Source: Akanthomyces muscarius
Taxonomy: Eukaryota > Ascomycota > Sordariomycetes > Hypocreales > Cordycipitaceae
Direction: 5' to 3'
DNA length: 64,000 nucleotides
Assembly: GCF_028009165.1 (NCBI RefSeq)
Contig: NW_026611617.1
Coordinates: 196,001 to 260,000, forward strand
Shown piece after piece: positions 9,873 to 22,125 of this stretch. Position 1 is the first letter of the stretch; each line of letters begins with the position of its first letter. Below the pieces are notes generated by a model that saw nothing but the letters and a program-made list of their open reading frames with translations, did no database searches and was not told where the DNA came from. The position numbers and the translations under genes are program-made.

Positions 9873-12800
9873 ATGGACTTCGCTGGTTGCGCCGACGATA
9901 GTTCCTTTGGCCCCAGCGTGCATGGATGCCGCGGTGGGTTCGACTTTACGCTCAGATTCGAGCAAATATTTTTCTCCATTCTTCCTTCTTCGCTTTTTAT
10001 CGTTCTGGGCTTGTTGAGAGTTTGGTCTCTGCTTAGACGGTCGTGCGTCGTTAACGGAGTCTGGTTCCAGCTGACAAAGGCTGTAAGCTCTCATGTTTCC
10101 CGTCAACCTTGCAATCACTGATGTGCCACAAATAGGGATGCTTCTTTGCCATATGCGCCCTGAGGCTTGCACTTCTAGCTCTCGCAGCACATGCCGGCAG
10201 CCTTTCCCGAACATTCGTTGCCGCCGCCGCCCTCGATGCCATTGCAGCACTCTGCATGGTAGCCTTGAGCTTCTTCGAGCATTCTCGTTGTCCTCGACCG
10301 TCAATTCTTCTCAATCTGTACCTTGTCGTCAAAACTTTGCTCGACATTGCGCAAACTCGCACGCTGTGGGTTGCATCGCGCTCAAGCCATGACTTTGTCT
10401 TTGCACGATTATTTGCTGCTGCTACAGCGCTATGGGCTATCGCCATCATACTGGAAGCAACGCGAAAGCGACGCTGGGCCCAATGGAACGCGGCGGAGCA
10501 TAGTCCTGAAGAGACTATCGGAATTTACGAGATAGCGACGAATACCTGGGTATTTCGACTGATCCGAACCGGGCGCAGAAAAGTCTTGTCCGCACCAGAC
10601 CTGTACACACTTGACTACGGAATGTCAGCAGAGGCTCTGCACTCACACGTCAAGAACCTCAACATCTCGCAGCTCCATGGCAAGAAGAATGCCCTTGCCA
10701 AAGCTCTATTCAAGACACTGTTGATTCCAGTATTATTGGCTGTTGTGCCCATCCTCTGCCAGGTTGGACTCGCTTTGTGCCAGCCCCTTCTGGTCCAGCG
10801 TCTACTCATCTATCTAGACAACAAAGGTTCGCGATCCGATTATACAGGATATGGACTCATTGGTGCGACTGTTATTGTCTATTTTGGCGCCCCCTTGGCC
10901 TATTCTGTGGCTCTGAGCTATCAAACACGTTACCTTTTCATGATGCGATCCATTCTTATCGATGCCGTCTATCGCAAGACTACTTCGTCCCAATGCTCCA
11001 TCTCCAATGATTCCAAAGCATTGACACTGATGGGAACAGACGTGGAGAATATCCGACATGGCCTTCTTAGTTTGCACCAGCTCTGGTATGTCCCGCTGCA
11101 GGTTGCAGTGTCATGTTGGCTTCTCTACGGACAGCTGGGTGCTGCGTTCGCGGCGCCCATCGTGCTGATTACTTGCCTCACGATTGCAAATTTCGTCGTG
11201 ATGCACTGGGTCCAGCCATTTGAAAATAGGTGGATGGAGAGGCTCGAACTGCGCGTCGGCAAAACTAGCAATGTCATTGCTAATATGAAGAACCTCAAAA
11301 TCTCCGGCCTGGCGCAATCTGTGGAGCGCTCCATTCAAGGCATGCGCGTTGATGAAATGAAAGCAGTGCAAAAATTCCGAATCTTGGAACTCCTGGTCAT
11401 GGCGACTGGGTTCGCGCCTGGTGCGCTAAGCGCCATGTTTACCTTTGCGGTCACCTCCAAAAACCTCGACGTTACTACTATCTTCACATCAATCGCGCTC
11501 TTGGAGCTACTGGCTAGCCCCTTGAACAATTTTTTTCAAGGAATACCGGGTATTATAGCGGCGTTTGTTTGTATTCAGCGAGTCCAAAACTTCCTTGAAA
11601 CCGAAGATAGGAGGGACTTTCGGCAGATACGTTCTGCGGTAGACGCTGATGCTCCAAACCCATCCCAACCTGCAAGCACTGGCCCGACCATTCGCATCTC
11701 TGACGGGAACTTTGGATGGGAGCCTGAAAAGATGATATTGAAAGGCATAGACGCATCCTTTTTCTGTGGCCTAAATATCGTGGTGGGACCCGTGGCCTCC
11801 GGCAAAAGCACTCTATGCAATGTCCTTTTGGGCGAGACGCCGTTCGTGAAGGGCACAATCGAATTCCTCATCGACCCAGGTAAAACCGCTTTCTGTGACC
11901 AGGTACCTGCCCTTTTCAACGCCACTGTGAAGGAGAATGTTGCGGGCTTTGGCGATGTCGACGCACAAAGGTACGTCAAAGCTATACAAGCCACGATGCT
12001 CGGCCCAGACCTCGAGACCCTTCCCGATGGCGATGAGACAAAAATCGGCAGCAACGGCATCACATTGAGCGGCGGACAGAAGCAGCGTGTATCGATTGCC
12101 AGGGCTATCTATGAAGAATGTGACTTTTACATCTTCGACGACGTACTGAGCGGTCTGGACAACGACACAGCGCGTCACGTTTTTTCCCATGTTTTCGGCT
12201 CCTCTGGGGTCCTTCGAGAAAGAAACGCGACTGTTATCCTCTGCACTCACGCTGTGCACTACTTGTCAGAGGCGACGCATATTATTGCTTTAGGCTTAGA
12301 TGGCACACTCGTGGAGGAGGGCTCGTTTGAGCATCTCAATCAGAACGAGAGGTACATTCAGAGTCTCGAAATCGACAAAAGCAGGGATGAAACCACAGAC
12401 AGCGAGAAACTAACCACTGCAACTGGTGATGCTGAGCCGGAATCTGACTTTCAAGCAGTTGTCAAGCCTGTCAAAGACAAACCTGCCGAGGCTTCAGTAA
12501 AAAAGAATTTGCGTGCATCTGGTGATTGGCAAGTCTTTTTGCACTACTTCAGGAGTATCGGCAAGGTTTGGGTCACGCTTTTTATGCTCACGGGTGTCGC
12601 TTGCGGATTTGGCTGGAGCTTTCCGAACGCATGGCTGGCGTTGTGGTCGAACGATGCGTCGACGCCGCCCCAGCGTCATTCAAATTCATTCTACATTGGC
12701 ATATATTCCCTTCTATCGTGCCTTAGACTCGGCTTTACCATGTCTCAGCTGGGTCTTGGTATGATGATATTGGCTAAAATCTCCGGCCTGAATCTGCACA

Positions 12801-14588
12801 AGGATGCGCTGCGCACCGTCATTGCAGCACCGCTACGCTTCTTTGTCAAGACAGACGTCGGAGTGGTGACGAATCTATTCTCTCAAGACATGAGCTTGAT
12901 TGATAACGAGCTACCGGGTGCATTGATTGACACGTTCGCTATGCTTTGGATGGTCATTGGCTCAGCTGCCGTTGCCGCCACTTCGAGTGCCTACGTTCTC
13001 ATTTCCTATCCATTCCTCATTATGGCGGCTTACTTTATTCAGCGATTCTATCTCATGACATCCAGACAGCTTCGTCTGTTGGACTTGGAGGCAAAGAGCC
13101 CTCTCTAGTAAGATGATTACAACATTCCGTATTTTGCCGTGTTGGTAGCTAACCTGATCCAAGTACACACTTTATTGACACAATGAATAGCCTCGCGACA
13201 TTTCGAGCGTTTCGTTGGACAGATGCATCCATTATCAAGAACAATGCGCTACTCAACACATCAACTAATCCGGGATATCAGCTCGCCATCATTCAGCGTT
13301 GGCTCGTCATAAGCCTTAGGCTCCTGGTGGCTGTAATAGCTATAATTGTCGTCACTCTCGCTACTCAGCTCAAAGCTAGCACAGGATTCGCGGGAGCGAG
13401 TATGGTGTCTCTTGTCACTTTTTCTGGTTATTTGTCGTCCCTGCTCAACGCTTACACGAATCTCGAAACCTCTCTCGGGGCGGTCAACCGGTTGAGATCA
13501 TTTGGCACAAGCACGGAGAAAGAGGATTTACCTGGCGAAGATACCGTCCCGCCAGTTTCTTGGCCACAGAGGGGCCGTATTGAGATTGGCGGTGCTTCTG
13601 CGTCATACGAGTGCGTTGCGACTACTGCCATTACGCTTGTGCTGTTGACTAACCCAAGACTCTAGCTACTCGCCCCTCTCGCCTACGAATGTGTCGGAGA
13701 AAGAGGACTCTGGAATTATCTGCGCCCTGCGAGATATTGATCTCACCATCGAAAGTGGCCAGAAAGTAGCCATATGCGGTCGAACGGGCAGGTGAGTTAA
13801 GCACACGTTTATACAACATGAATACTATTAATTGGCTAACTTATTGTGACAGTGGAAAATCGTCCTTTATACTGATGCTGCTCCGGCTTTTGGATCCATT
13901 GCCTCGTTCGAACCTCAAGTTAGCAATTGATGGCCTTTCCCTCACGGAAATTGACCGTGGAACACTTCGCCAGCGGATAATCGCCGTCCCACAAGAGCCG
14001 GTGTTTCTTCCCAACGGAACGTCATTTATGCTCAATCTTGATCCTGGCCAAGTAGCAACTGAGGAAGAGTGCAAGGCCGCGCTGGAAGCTGTTGAGCTAT
14101 GGAACGTTGTCTGCGACCGCGGAGGGTTGGAAGCAGGTCTTTCCGCCGACTTTTTCAGCCTCGGACAAAAACAACTTTTCAGTCTTGCGAGAGCAATCCT
14201 TCGACGACGTGTCAGACTCCGTCAGCACGAGACCGACTCGGAGAAACTAACTCTGCAAACTGAGACGACCAGCGCAGCGCTCAAGCCAACCTCGGCAGCG
14301 CACACCAGCACGGTGCAGGTCGAGAAGGACGGCGGTGTGCTGGTCCTTGACGAGTACGGCAGCAGTTTGGACATTGCGACCGACAGGCTCATGCAGCAGA
14401 TTATTCTCAGAGAATTCAGCGGGTACACGATTGTCATGGTCAGCCATCGCCTTGAGATGGTCATGGAATTTGACAAGGTCGTTGTGCTGGACACTGGTCG
14501 CATCGTGGAAGACGGAGCGCCCGACGAGCTGGTGGAGAAGAACGGGAGCCGATTCAGAGATCTATGGATGGCGCGAAACGCCAGATAA
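9873..14588 (+). CDS. ABC transporter, ABCC (multidrug-resistance-protein) subfamily
   Basis: Five exons (9873-10082, 10136-13107, 13164-13610, 13666-13791, 13853-14588) join to 1,496 residues. The order is an N-terminal TMD0 membrane block, TMD1, NBD1, TMD2, NBD2. NBD1 has Walker A GPVASGKST near residue 621, signature LSGGQKQRVS near 713, and Walker B FYIFDDVLSGLD with Asp in place of the catalytic Glu, as is usual for ABCC. NBD2 has Walker A GRTGSGKSS split by the last intron near 1252, signature FSLGQKQLFS, and Walker B VLVLDEYGSSLD. An insert of about 40 residues rich in Ser, Thr and Glu sits between signature and Walker B of NBD2. Such proteins export conjugates and drugs at the plasma membrane or load them into the vacuole. 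The substrate is unknown and the neighbours give no clue. Confidence 0.95.
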
Positions 14589-16557
14589 GTACACTCGTAA
14601 GCAAGGAAAACCTCCTCGTACTACTTCGAAGGGACCATATACACGAATAGGGTAGTTAATAGGTGCGGGAAAAATCAAGCAGGCCGCTTTAGTTGAAAAA
14701 GAAAGCGCAAAACTTCTAATATTTCAGTGAACATCGTTACATTCCTGTTGTTATTTTTTGCTCACATAAGATTTTTTCCACCGCTTTCTTTCTTGATTAT
14801 CGGCAGCGTCTAAGGCCGCAGTCATCGTTTAGAAGTCGCATGAGCACTAACCAACTGTCCTGTTGGCACGCTGAGCACAATCGAAGCGCTCTACAGTGGT
14901 TCGTGGCGCGTGCTTTCCGGTGGTCAAGATCTTACAACAGAACCACTTGGTACACTAACTGAACCAACGTTAGTGATCAACTTGAACGCCCCCTGTAGTG
15001 TGCTAGAGTAATCCAGGACTGGCTACCAAGTTCGCCGTGCTTGATGGAGCAACCGGAAATGAGAGCCCTGACGAGCAGTCTATGGCATCTGAAGCTGTAA
15101 AACTTTGTCCTACCCGATCCTTTACTTGCCATCCTCAGGGTGCTCTTCGTTTCCCAACAACGAATGCCGCTGACAGTGCGATTGATTGTTCATGCCTAGC
15201 ACCTACAACAGTTAGCGGCTTCAGTGGGTAAGTTAGTTGGCTCACACTAATAATCTTTCGACACACTTCGCGAAAGTTCTATGAGATCTAACTAGTTTGC
15301 TGGCTGTCGGGCGACTTGGAATATTGCAACATCGCGCCCCTGGGGAGGCTCGTCTGATCAGAAATCAGACGGGTCATAGCTGTCACCCTCGAGTCCGATA
15401 GCAGGATTCGCTCGTAGGATTGCACGCAATTGCCGAGTTCACCACCCCAGGCAGCAGTTACAGGTGAAGGTGTGCGTGCAGCACCGTGCATCCCGCCACG
15501 ACCAGTAACGTTACCAGTCTGCGTCAAGCCTCGTCACCCGCGCCCGTGGTCTGGCAAGAAGAACAACCCCGGATCGTCACCAAGGATGGCCAACGGCGGG
15601 TTAGTTATGGTCCAGACGGTCTAGTCTCGCTAATAGTGTGGAGGGGAACTGCAGGGGCAGAGCCTTGCATTGCGCGCAAATGTCCGATTGATCGGCCAAA
15701 GCTACCCTTTGGGTTAGAGTCGGCTCCTTCCGGTGGTTCCTGGATGTGCCACGTGAATGCATTCTGCGGCGGTTCCGAAGCCCGTCGCCAATCTGACACT
15801 TGTCAGTACATTTCCTGCAGGATTTCCCGACTTTATTCACTCATACATTCAGACCGTCTCGCTCGGCCGCACTTGATCCTGAATGGGAGCTTCAATGCAT
15901 GTCTGAGGTCACAGGGCTCGGAATAAATATTTCCTTCTCGGGTATCGGAGCTCACAGATAAAGGAAGGATTTCTGGCTTCGGCAGGATTTTATCCAGCAT
16001 CGTTTTATGCGACGTGAGACCATACATTTGTTCCGCTCTGACCTGCGCCTCGACCTTGGAGCGCGACTTTGCACGGATCCCATCGACACAGACACACTTG
16101 CACCTTCCTTCTTCGATGGTAGCCATTATCGGACAAGGAGCTAATTGCTTACGATTTGGAAGTCCGCTAACCCCCACAGAGCGATAGTCCCGGTAACGTT
16201 ACCCAATCCGTCAGCGGAGGAACTGTTTTAGGAGCTGCTTTGGCAAGTGGTGCCTGACCGGTATCGATTTGAGCGATAGCTGGAACTCTAAGGAGATGAG
16301 CCATTGCTACACTGATTGATGGAGAGTCGGTCGAGAACTGCAACAGTACCGGACTCCAATAGAAGAAATGTCTGTGGGATGGCCTGCATTGGCCCGAGAT
16401 GCCGAGCGATGGTGAGCTGGAATATGTATAAAGAGATCTTCATTCCCCCAAGCTGTCAAGAAAAAACCATCCACTCAACTCACAAATACAAACCATAGCA
16501 TTTGATTTAGTCACGCAACTTCAAGATTTATTCCTGATTCATTCTCAATTCGTCAAT
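14589..16557. other. Gene-free region, 2.0 kb
   Basis: Only short frames without family features. The perfect palindrome GTAACGTTAC occurs twice, at 15505-15514 and 16193-16202. The last 150 bases are the promoter and leader of the CBM18 gene. No transposon or RNA gene was recognised. Confidence 0.5.
16427..16433 (+). promoter_or_regulatory. TATA box of the CBM18 gene
   Basis: TATAAAG lies 125 nt before the start codon at 16558, followed by a C/T- and A-rich leader, which fits a strongly expressed fungal gene. Confidence 0.5.
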
Positions 16558-17260
16558 ATGAAGTACACGCCTTCTGTCCTGCTTTTTGCGCTCATCTCCA
16601 CTGCGGCCGCGATTCCCCACGAGCTTGTTGCTCGGTACGGAGAGTGCTCAAGCAGTGCCAACTGCGCTCCCGGATACTGCTGCTCGAAGTACGGCTACTG
16701 CGGTACCGGTGCTGAGTACTGCGGCGGCGGCGGCGGCGGCAGCCCGCCTCCCAGCGGCGGCTCTTACCCCGGCCTGGACGCTGTGCAAAGCCGCAACGCG
16801 GCCGCCGCCATTGGCGAAGTTCGCGCCGAGGGACTCAACCGTCAGGCGTGCCTGGCCGTCATCAGCACCGCGCTCCAGGAGTCTACTCTGCACATCTACG
16901 CCAACCCTCGCGTCCCTGCCTCGTACAACTACCCCCACGACCTTGAGGGAGGTGACCAGGACAGCGTCGGTAAGTTTACGCTCGAGCCAAGGGCTTCTAT
17001 GCTCAATCAACGGCAACGGGTTACTAATGATCTACATAGGCATGTTCCAGCAGCGCGCTCAGTTCTACCCCGACATTGGCACCGACATGTCCGCCGCCGG
17101 CAGCACCCGTCAGTTCCTCGCTGTCATGAAGGGTATTCCTGGCTGGCAAACTATGGAGGTTTCTGCGCTGGATCAGGCCGTTCAGAGGGCCGAGGCTGGG
17201 AACTTGTATGCTCAGCGTCTCCCGCTGGCTAACCAGGTCTGCAGTGCGGCCGGCTTCTAA
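16558..17260 (+). CDS. Secreted CBM18 chitin-binding protein with a bacterial-type lysozyme-like domain
   Basis: Two exons (16558-16969, 17040-17260) give 210 residues. A signal peptide covers about residues 1-18 (hydrophobic, ending STAAA). Residues about 29-57 form a hevein-like CBM18 module with six cysteines in the order C, C, CC, C, C, followed by a Gly-rich linker (CGGGGGGSPPPSGG). The C-terminal 140 residues start near SRNAAAAIGEVRAEG and contain ALQEST, the motif DQDSVGMFQQR, IPGWQTMEV and AVQRAEAG. This arrangement matches a lysozyme- or transglycosylase-like domain common in actinobacterial cell-wall hydrolases (typically DxDSxGLFQQR ... VPGWQ ... AVQR). The Glu in ALQEST is a possible catalytic acid. 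It is likely secreted and may bind chitin while acting on peptidoglycan or similar glycan; the activity is unproven. It is convergent with the GH54 gene. Confidence 0.85.
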
Positions 17261-17947
17261 GTCGTTTCTTAGCCCTACTTGTTCGCAGAGCGTAACAGGG
17301 CTAAATTTATCTACTGCTAGCAGTAGACATATCTTCGTTCTCATGTATATAGTTTACGTACATATTTTGGACTTACTCCACACGATATATAACGAACCTT
17401 GCTTATTTTCATCTGAATTGCATCGCGGGTGGGCCACTTTCGCGTTGACTTATGACATCACTGGCAAACGGTCTAGGCTTTTCTTCACTGAACGCTTTAG
17501 CTTTACATCTATTTGTTTGCTCGCACTGCTCATGCTAATAGCCCTTGTCTGTGTGGCGTGGGACAGCTTCCTGTGTGAGCATCCCAGAAACTACAGCTTG
17601 GATAGGCCCTTAAGGGCGTTACATCTTTAGCGCACGCGATTGCGATTCACCCGTGAACTACAGCACTGTAGTAGCAGCTTTCTGACAGGTTGAGATTTCT
17701 ACCCGAGTCGTTGATTTCTTGCAACATCCTCCCGCGAGACAGGGAGCAGATAGCTCGAGGAGAAAAGAAATTGTACATGTTTACTACCTATGGGGCGGAA
17801 TCATGCGAGTTTGGTGTAAATATACTGTCGATTTTGTGCGAAACATTTACGGAGTCATTCCATAAAGACTATATAGCGCCTATAACCATCGCTTGGCTTT
17901 TTACATTGTCCTCTTCGAGCGAGTCTGCCAGCTGTCTACCGATTCAT
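17261..17947. other. Convergent intergenic region
   Basis: The 3' regions of the CBM18 gene and the GH54 gene. A/T-rich in parts, no gene or repeat recognised. Confidence 0.5.
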
Positions 17948-19444
17948 TTAGGCCAATCCGCCACCAATGACGTAACTGGTATCGTCGTTGAACAGGTACT
18001 TGGCGTCTTCCTCGAAGGGACCGCCGTTGGTGGCAATGTAAGCCTTGCCATTATAGTGGCGCCAGTAGCGAGTGGGCTGGCTCCAAGATCGGATCGAGTT
18101 TCCCTGGCCGTTCAAGCCGGCCTGGGGGCAGAAGGTCGCATCTTCGTGGAACAGTTTGCTACCGTCGTTGTGGTTGAGGCGCAGCTGATAGTTGAAGTGG
18201 CGGATGAAGCTACCTGGGGTATCCTTGGACTCGAAAGAGAAACATTCTTTATTGCCGAGACCGGTGCGAACCACCCAAGTGGACTGACGCTTCAAGCTAT
18301 CGCTGCTTGACGACGATACGGCTTGAATCTTGACGACATCACCGTCATGGCTAATGTAGCTGCCCTTGCAGCATGGGGTGGTAACGCGCAGCGAGACGGA
18401 AGAGCCGGCATTCAGCTTGGGGCCGCTGGTCAAAGATGCTGCGGTATAACCAGCAGATGCAATATTGGCTTGGACCTTGTTCTCGGTGTCGTCAGATGGG
18501 TAGCCCGATGTCATGACACCCTCGTAGAATGTACCCTGGGCACGGTTGCTGTTGTCACCGCCGATGCCAAGAATGATGGACCCCTCCTTGGACATTTTCT
18601 GGTATGCACCCTGGGGCCGACCGCCATCGTAAAGAGTTTCTAGACGAGGGGAGTTGGCATCGCCGCCTCGGAGAGCCCAGTGATGTGGCTCTCCCTTGAG
18701 AATAGCAGTGACGAAGCGCGAAGTGAGGTTCGACTTAATCCTCTGCTTGCGCTGATCCGTTGCGAACAAGCCGTTTTCCAAGTCTGCAAGAACCCAGGGG
18801 CTATTCTCAGGACCACCCCAGTAGACTGCTTCCATGTGGCCGTCGCCGGTATCCTTGCTGTTCGTCTCTGCGTTGCCATAGTCGAAGCAGCAGTCGTTGT
18901 TGTAATGGGTTCCGTCGAAAACGGCGTACATGCCCTCGGCCTCGTCACCTCTGGCGGTGCCGTTGCCGACTAGCTTGCGGTAGCCAGTGCCGGTAGAGAC
19001 AAAGACACCGTATGCCTTTTGTCCCTTCAAGGTGACAGGCGCGCCAGTAGCGGCCGCCAGCCAGTCGTAGCCGTTCTTGTTCGGACCACTGCCAGCGCTT
19101 CCGGGAGGGGCTTGACTGAGGTGGTTACCCCTACCAGATTGATCATAGATGGTGGTAATGAGGCATGTAGTGCCAGCACAGAACGAATCCTGGGCAGAGG
19201 CATCTGCCACACCGCCAGCAGAACGAGCTCTGATGTCAGTGCTGGCACCATCGGAGTCACGCGATACTCGGTAGAGTGCACCGCCAAATGAATCATACAG
19301 AGAACGAGTTGTGCTGTGCGCCGCAACGCAGGGTGTGCCACCGGATTTGTAGATGTCGCAAGGACCGGCGTTGACCATAGAGGGGGCTACGCTGAGGGCC
19401 AGGGCCAGCAGGCTGGCGCGGTCAAGCTGAGGTTTCGAAAACAT
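17948..19444 (-). CDS. abfB: Alpha-L-arabinofuranosidase B, GH54 with CBM42
   Basis: A single-exon gene of 498 residues, the usual length for the family. A signal peptide covers about residues 1-26 (ending SMVNA), and the mature protein opens GPCDIYKSGGTPCVAAHSTT, the GH54 hallmark. The catalytic domain carries CCFDYGNAETN, whose Glu is the family's nucleophile, and GIGGDNSNRAQGTFYEGVM, whose Asp is the acid/base. The C-terminal third is the beta-trefoil CBM42 that binds arabinose side chains (ISHDGDVV, SFIRHFNYQLRLN, YWRHYNGKAYIATNGG). It is secreted and releases arabinofuranose from arabinoxylan and arabinan. A TATA box lies about 100 nt upstream. The assignment is firm. Confidence 0.97.
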   Translation of the reverse strand: MFSKPQLDRASLLALALSVAPSMVNAGPCDIYKSGGTPCVAAHSTTRSLYDSFGGALYRVSRDSDGASTDIRARSAGGVADASAQDSFCAGTTCLITTIYDQSGRGNHLSQAPPGSAGSGPNKNGYDWLAAATGAPVTLKGQKAYGVFVSTGTGYRKLVGNGTARGDEAEGMYAVFDGTHYNNDCCFDYGNAETNSKDTGDGHMEAVYWGGPENSPWVLADLENGLFATDQRKQRIKSNLTSRFVTAILKGEPHHWALRGGDANSPRLETLYDGGRPQGAYQKMSKEGSIILGIGGDNSNRAQGTFYEGVMTSGYPSDDTENKVQANIASAGYTAASLTSGPKLNAGSSVSLRVTTPCCKGSYISHDGDVVKIQAVSSSSSDSLKRQSTWVVRTGLGNKECFSFESKDTPGSFIRHFNYQLRLNHNDGSKLFHEDATFCPQAGLNGQGNSIRSWSQPTRYWRHYNGKAYIATNGGPFEEDAKYLFNDDTSYVIGGGLA

Positions 19445-22125
19445 GGCTGTAAGTACGGAGAAGGAACACTGAGACCCTCAATTGAATCGCGCGTCTTGAT
19501 TTCTCTAGAAACTATCCGAATGGCGACCTGGATAGACCAGAATACTTATAGCCAGACTCCTGATACCAACCCCTCTTTCGTTGATACCGTCAGCTTCGCT
19601 CCGACGCTGGCATGAAGGCACGATCCATGATGCACGAGAAGGTTAGCGTGCTGCTAATGCGATGCCAATGCTAATATGCCGATAATTTTGCCTTGTCTGA
19701 GCCCAGTGTGAACTCGTTCAGAGTCTTGGCTTACGGGTGGAAAGGAACGTTCGCGCCCCCCCGTGGCTGAAAAAGGTCCGGCTGCCTGGTTCTTTGCCAC
19801 TTTCCTATAGTGAATGGCCAGAACCTCGTGACAACTCATCGTACCATGGTCAGAGTTAGCAATTTGAAGAATCCTACCATGCAAAGGTTTCCAGCGAAGG
19901 AACACGCTAAAGCAACCCCTCAGATGAGGGTTGTAGTTGAACTAGCTGAGCTCCGCTTGGACGCTGGGTGAGGTCACTGGCGGTGAAATCGGCAGCTTCC
20001 CAACTTGGCATCGCCAATAACTGCGGAGAATTCCACAGGAGGCTCGTGCCCGACCAGAATACATTGGAAGAAACAGGCGATCATTCATATATTCCGTCAT
20101 GGCTCCGAGGACTTCAAATTCACTACGGAATCGAACCATCATCCTCAACTGCGAATGGTTGACGAATTGCGAGTATTGTTACCTAATATACTATGGTCGA
20201 GAGGTGTAAGTGATCAATGCGCAGGATCCCGACCAAGGCGCTCAGTTACGCTCGACAAATGAAGGGCTGCGACGGAGACATTTGAGACGCGTAGTCTCGT
20301 GAAGCAGGATCCTCGATTTGCCGAGCGCCACATTTTCCGTGCAGGGGCATATTTCATTGTTACCCGTGTAACCTGCTTTGTCGTCCGACTGGCTACACAC
20401 TGCCAGCGCATTGATGACCCGCGTTTTCCGTCGAGCCGGCTGACATGCGGAGTAACTAACTAGTGGCCGGGTGATTAAGAGAGGGGAAAAGAAACGAAAG
20501 AGGCCGATCATCACCATTTCTTCATAGACGATGTATGGGCAAAGGGCACAGAACGAAACGCCCAAAGCGGGAAGTGAAAGCAAGGAAATACCGTACTTTC
20601 TAGACTCGTTTTGGCCTATTAGAGCGGGCCGGTAGTTTGTTGTGTGAACCTGTACCATTGCAGCCGGGGCCTGCAGGGCTTGATCTTACTCAATATTTAC
20701 TGTCATGTAACTACTCCGTCTGTCTGAGTGCAACTGTATGGCTGATCGGAAAAGTAAGTTTGCAGAGTTCTTAGAAACTTGTCGTTGTAAAGAAACGCCA
20801 GCACCGGCTGAGACCTCGACAGGCCTCCGCGACTAGGTTGCAGAGCTAGGTACTGTCACTAGTGGTGCTACACGAACGGATATTCATTTTGCACCAAGTT
20901 GACGCTATAGGAACAGGCTTCAGCGATGCGTAAGTCGAAAAAATCCGCGTGCTACAAGATGCTGTATCATCTCCGCAAATATGGCGCATGCTATGCATCA
21001 CAAATTAACTTGAAAAGCTGTAGCCTTACGAGGACACGGAATTGGCCAAAACGTAGTTTGCTGACTGTCTAGTCTAGCGTCCGGTACCATGCTAGCTTTT
21101 AGCTAGTGTCACGAGTAGATTCGCGGTATTTAGGCAGCGTGCTCCTGGTACGGGATACAGCCAAATGGCAAGGCACATGGACGTCTATCGAAGGATTTTG
21201 AAGGGCAAAACTTGGGTTTTGTTCTTTCGACTCAAGTTGAAATGTCCAGGGCTCCACTTGCATACATGAAAGGATCTAACATCGATCGCCAACGGCCTTG
21301 TCTTGCACGAGACAAGCTTGAAAACGCTTCTGCTGATCACTCAGTTGATCTCCGGTCTCTTGCTGAAGAAAAAAAGAAGGATCCACCTCAGGGTATAATT
21401 GAAGCAATATTGCCGTGAAGCTTATCGAGCGCTACCTAGATCCCTCTTTGAGGACTTGTGGGACTCTCCATAGTCGACAGAGAGCGTAATCCTCTTCGTA
21501 GATTTCTCTGCTGAGGTGCACTAGGGTGGATGTGTGTCTCGCAAAGAAAAAGGAACCGCTGCAACTAATTGCTGGTGCAATTGACAGGTTGCAAGCGGCA
21601 GCATAATTAGTGCCTAGGTTCTCTATAATTCACATTTTAGCTTGAATTCGACTGAGCGTCTAGAGCCGGGTCAAGTGAAATACAGGACGTCATAGTCCAC
21701 TAGTTACGGACTCTATAAGGGGCCGGCGCGCGGGATTTCCGTCAAACTCCAGTGCCTGCTATAAACTGATTCCTCGCGCTATACAATGCGCTAATTGACT
21801 TGCTACTTGTTAGTTTGCGGAGACATGGTCCATGGAGAATCCTGTGAACCGCTGTATTGTCGAATTTGAGCTGGCTGCTAGAAGGGCCTAGTACCTGACA
21901 AAAAGGCAGCTGATGGTCTGGCTGGAAACTGCACAAGTTGATGTTCTGGGGCCACGGGTTGAACCGTGCAAGTCGGAATTTTGATAAAAATGATATGTAA
22001 GTAGCAATTGTCCTCGGCAGAGCCATTGCGACCAGACAAGTATTGTGACTACTTCAATGCAAGTTTCAGTCGTGCTAACTTTCAGCACTGGTATCGCAGT
22101 TCTTCCCCAACACACTTCAATCAGC
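19445..22125. other. Largest gene-free region, 2.7 kb
   Basis: The left 250 bases are the abfB promoter; the right end is the 3' region of the F-box/ankyrin gene. Between them only short frames with no family features occur, and I see no terminal inverted repeats, tRNA or low-complexity block. It could hold a non-coding transcript or an eroded element, but nothing in the sequence says so. Confidence 0.5.
19546..19553 (-). promoter_or_regulatory. TATA box of abfB
   Basis: On the minus strand GGCTATAAGT lies about 100 nt before the start at 19444. The GGC(A/T)4 pattern of XlnR/Xyr1-type xylanase regulators overlaps it, which may be chance. Confidence 0.4.
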
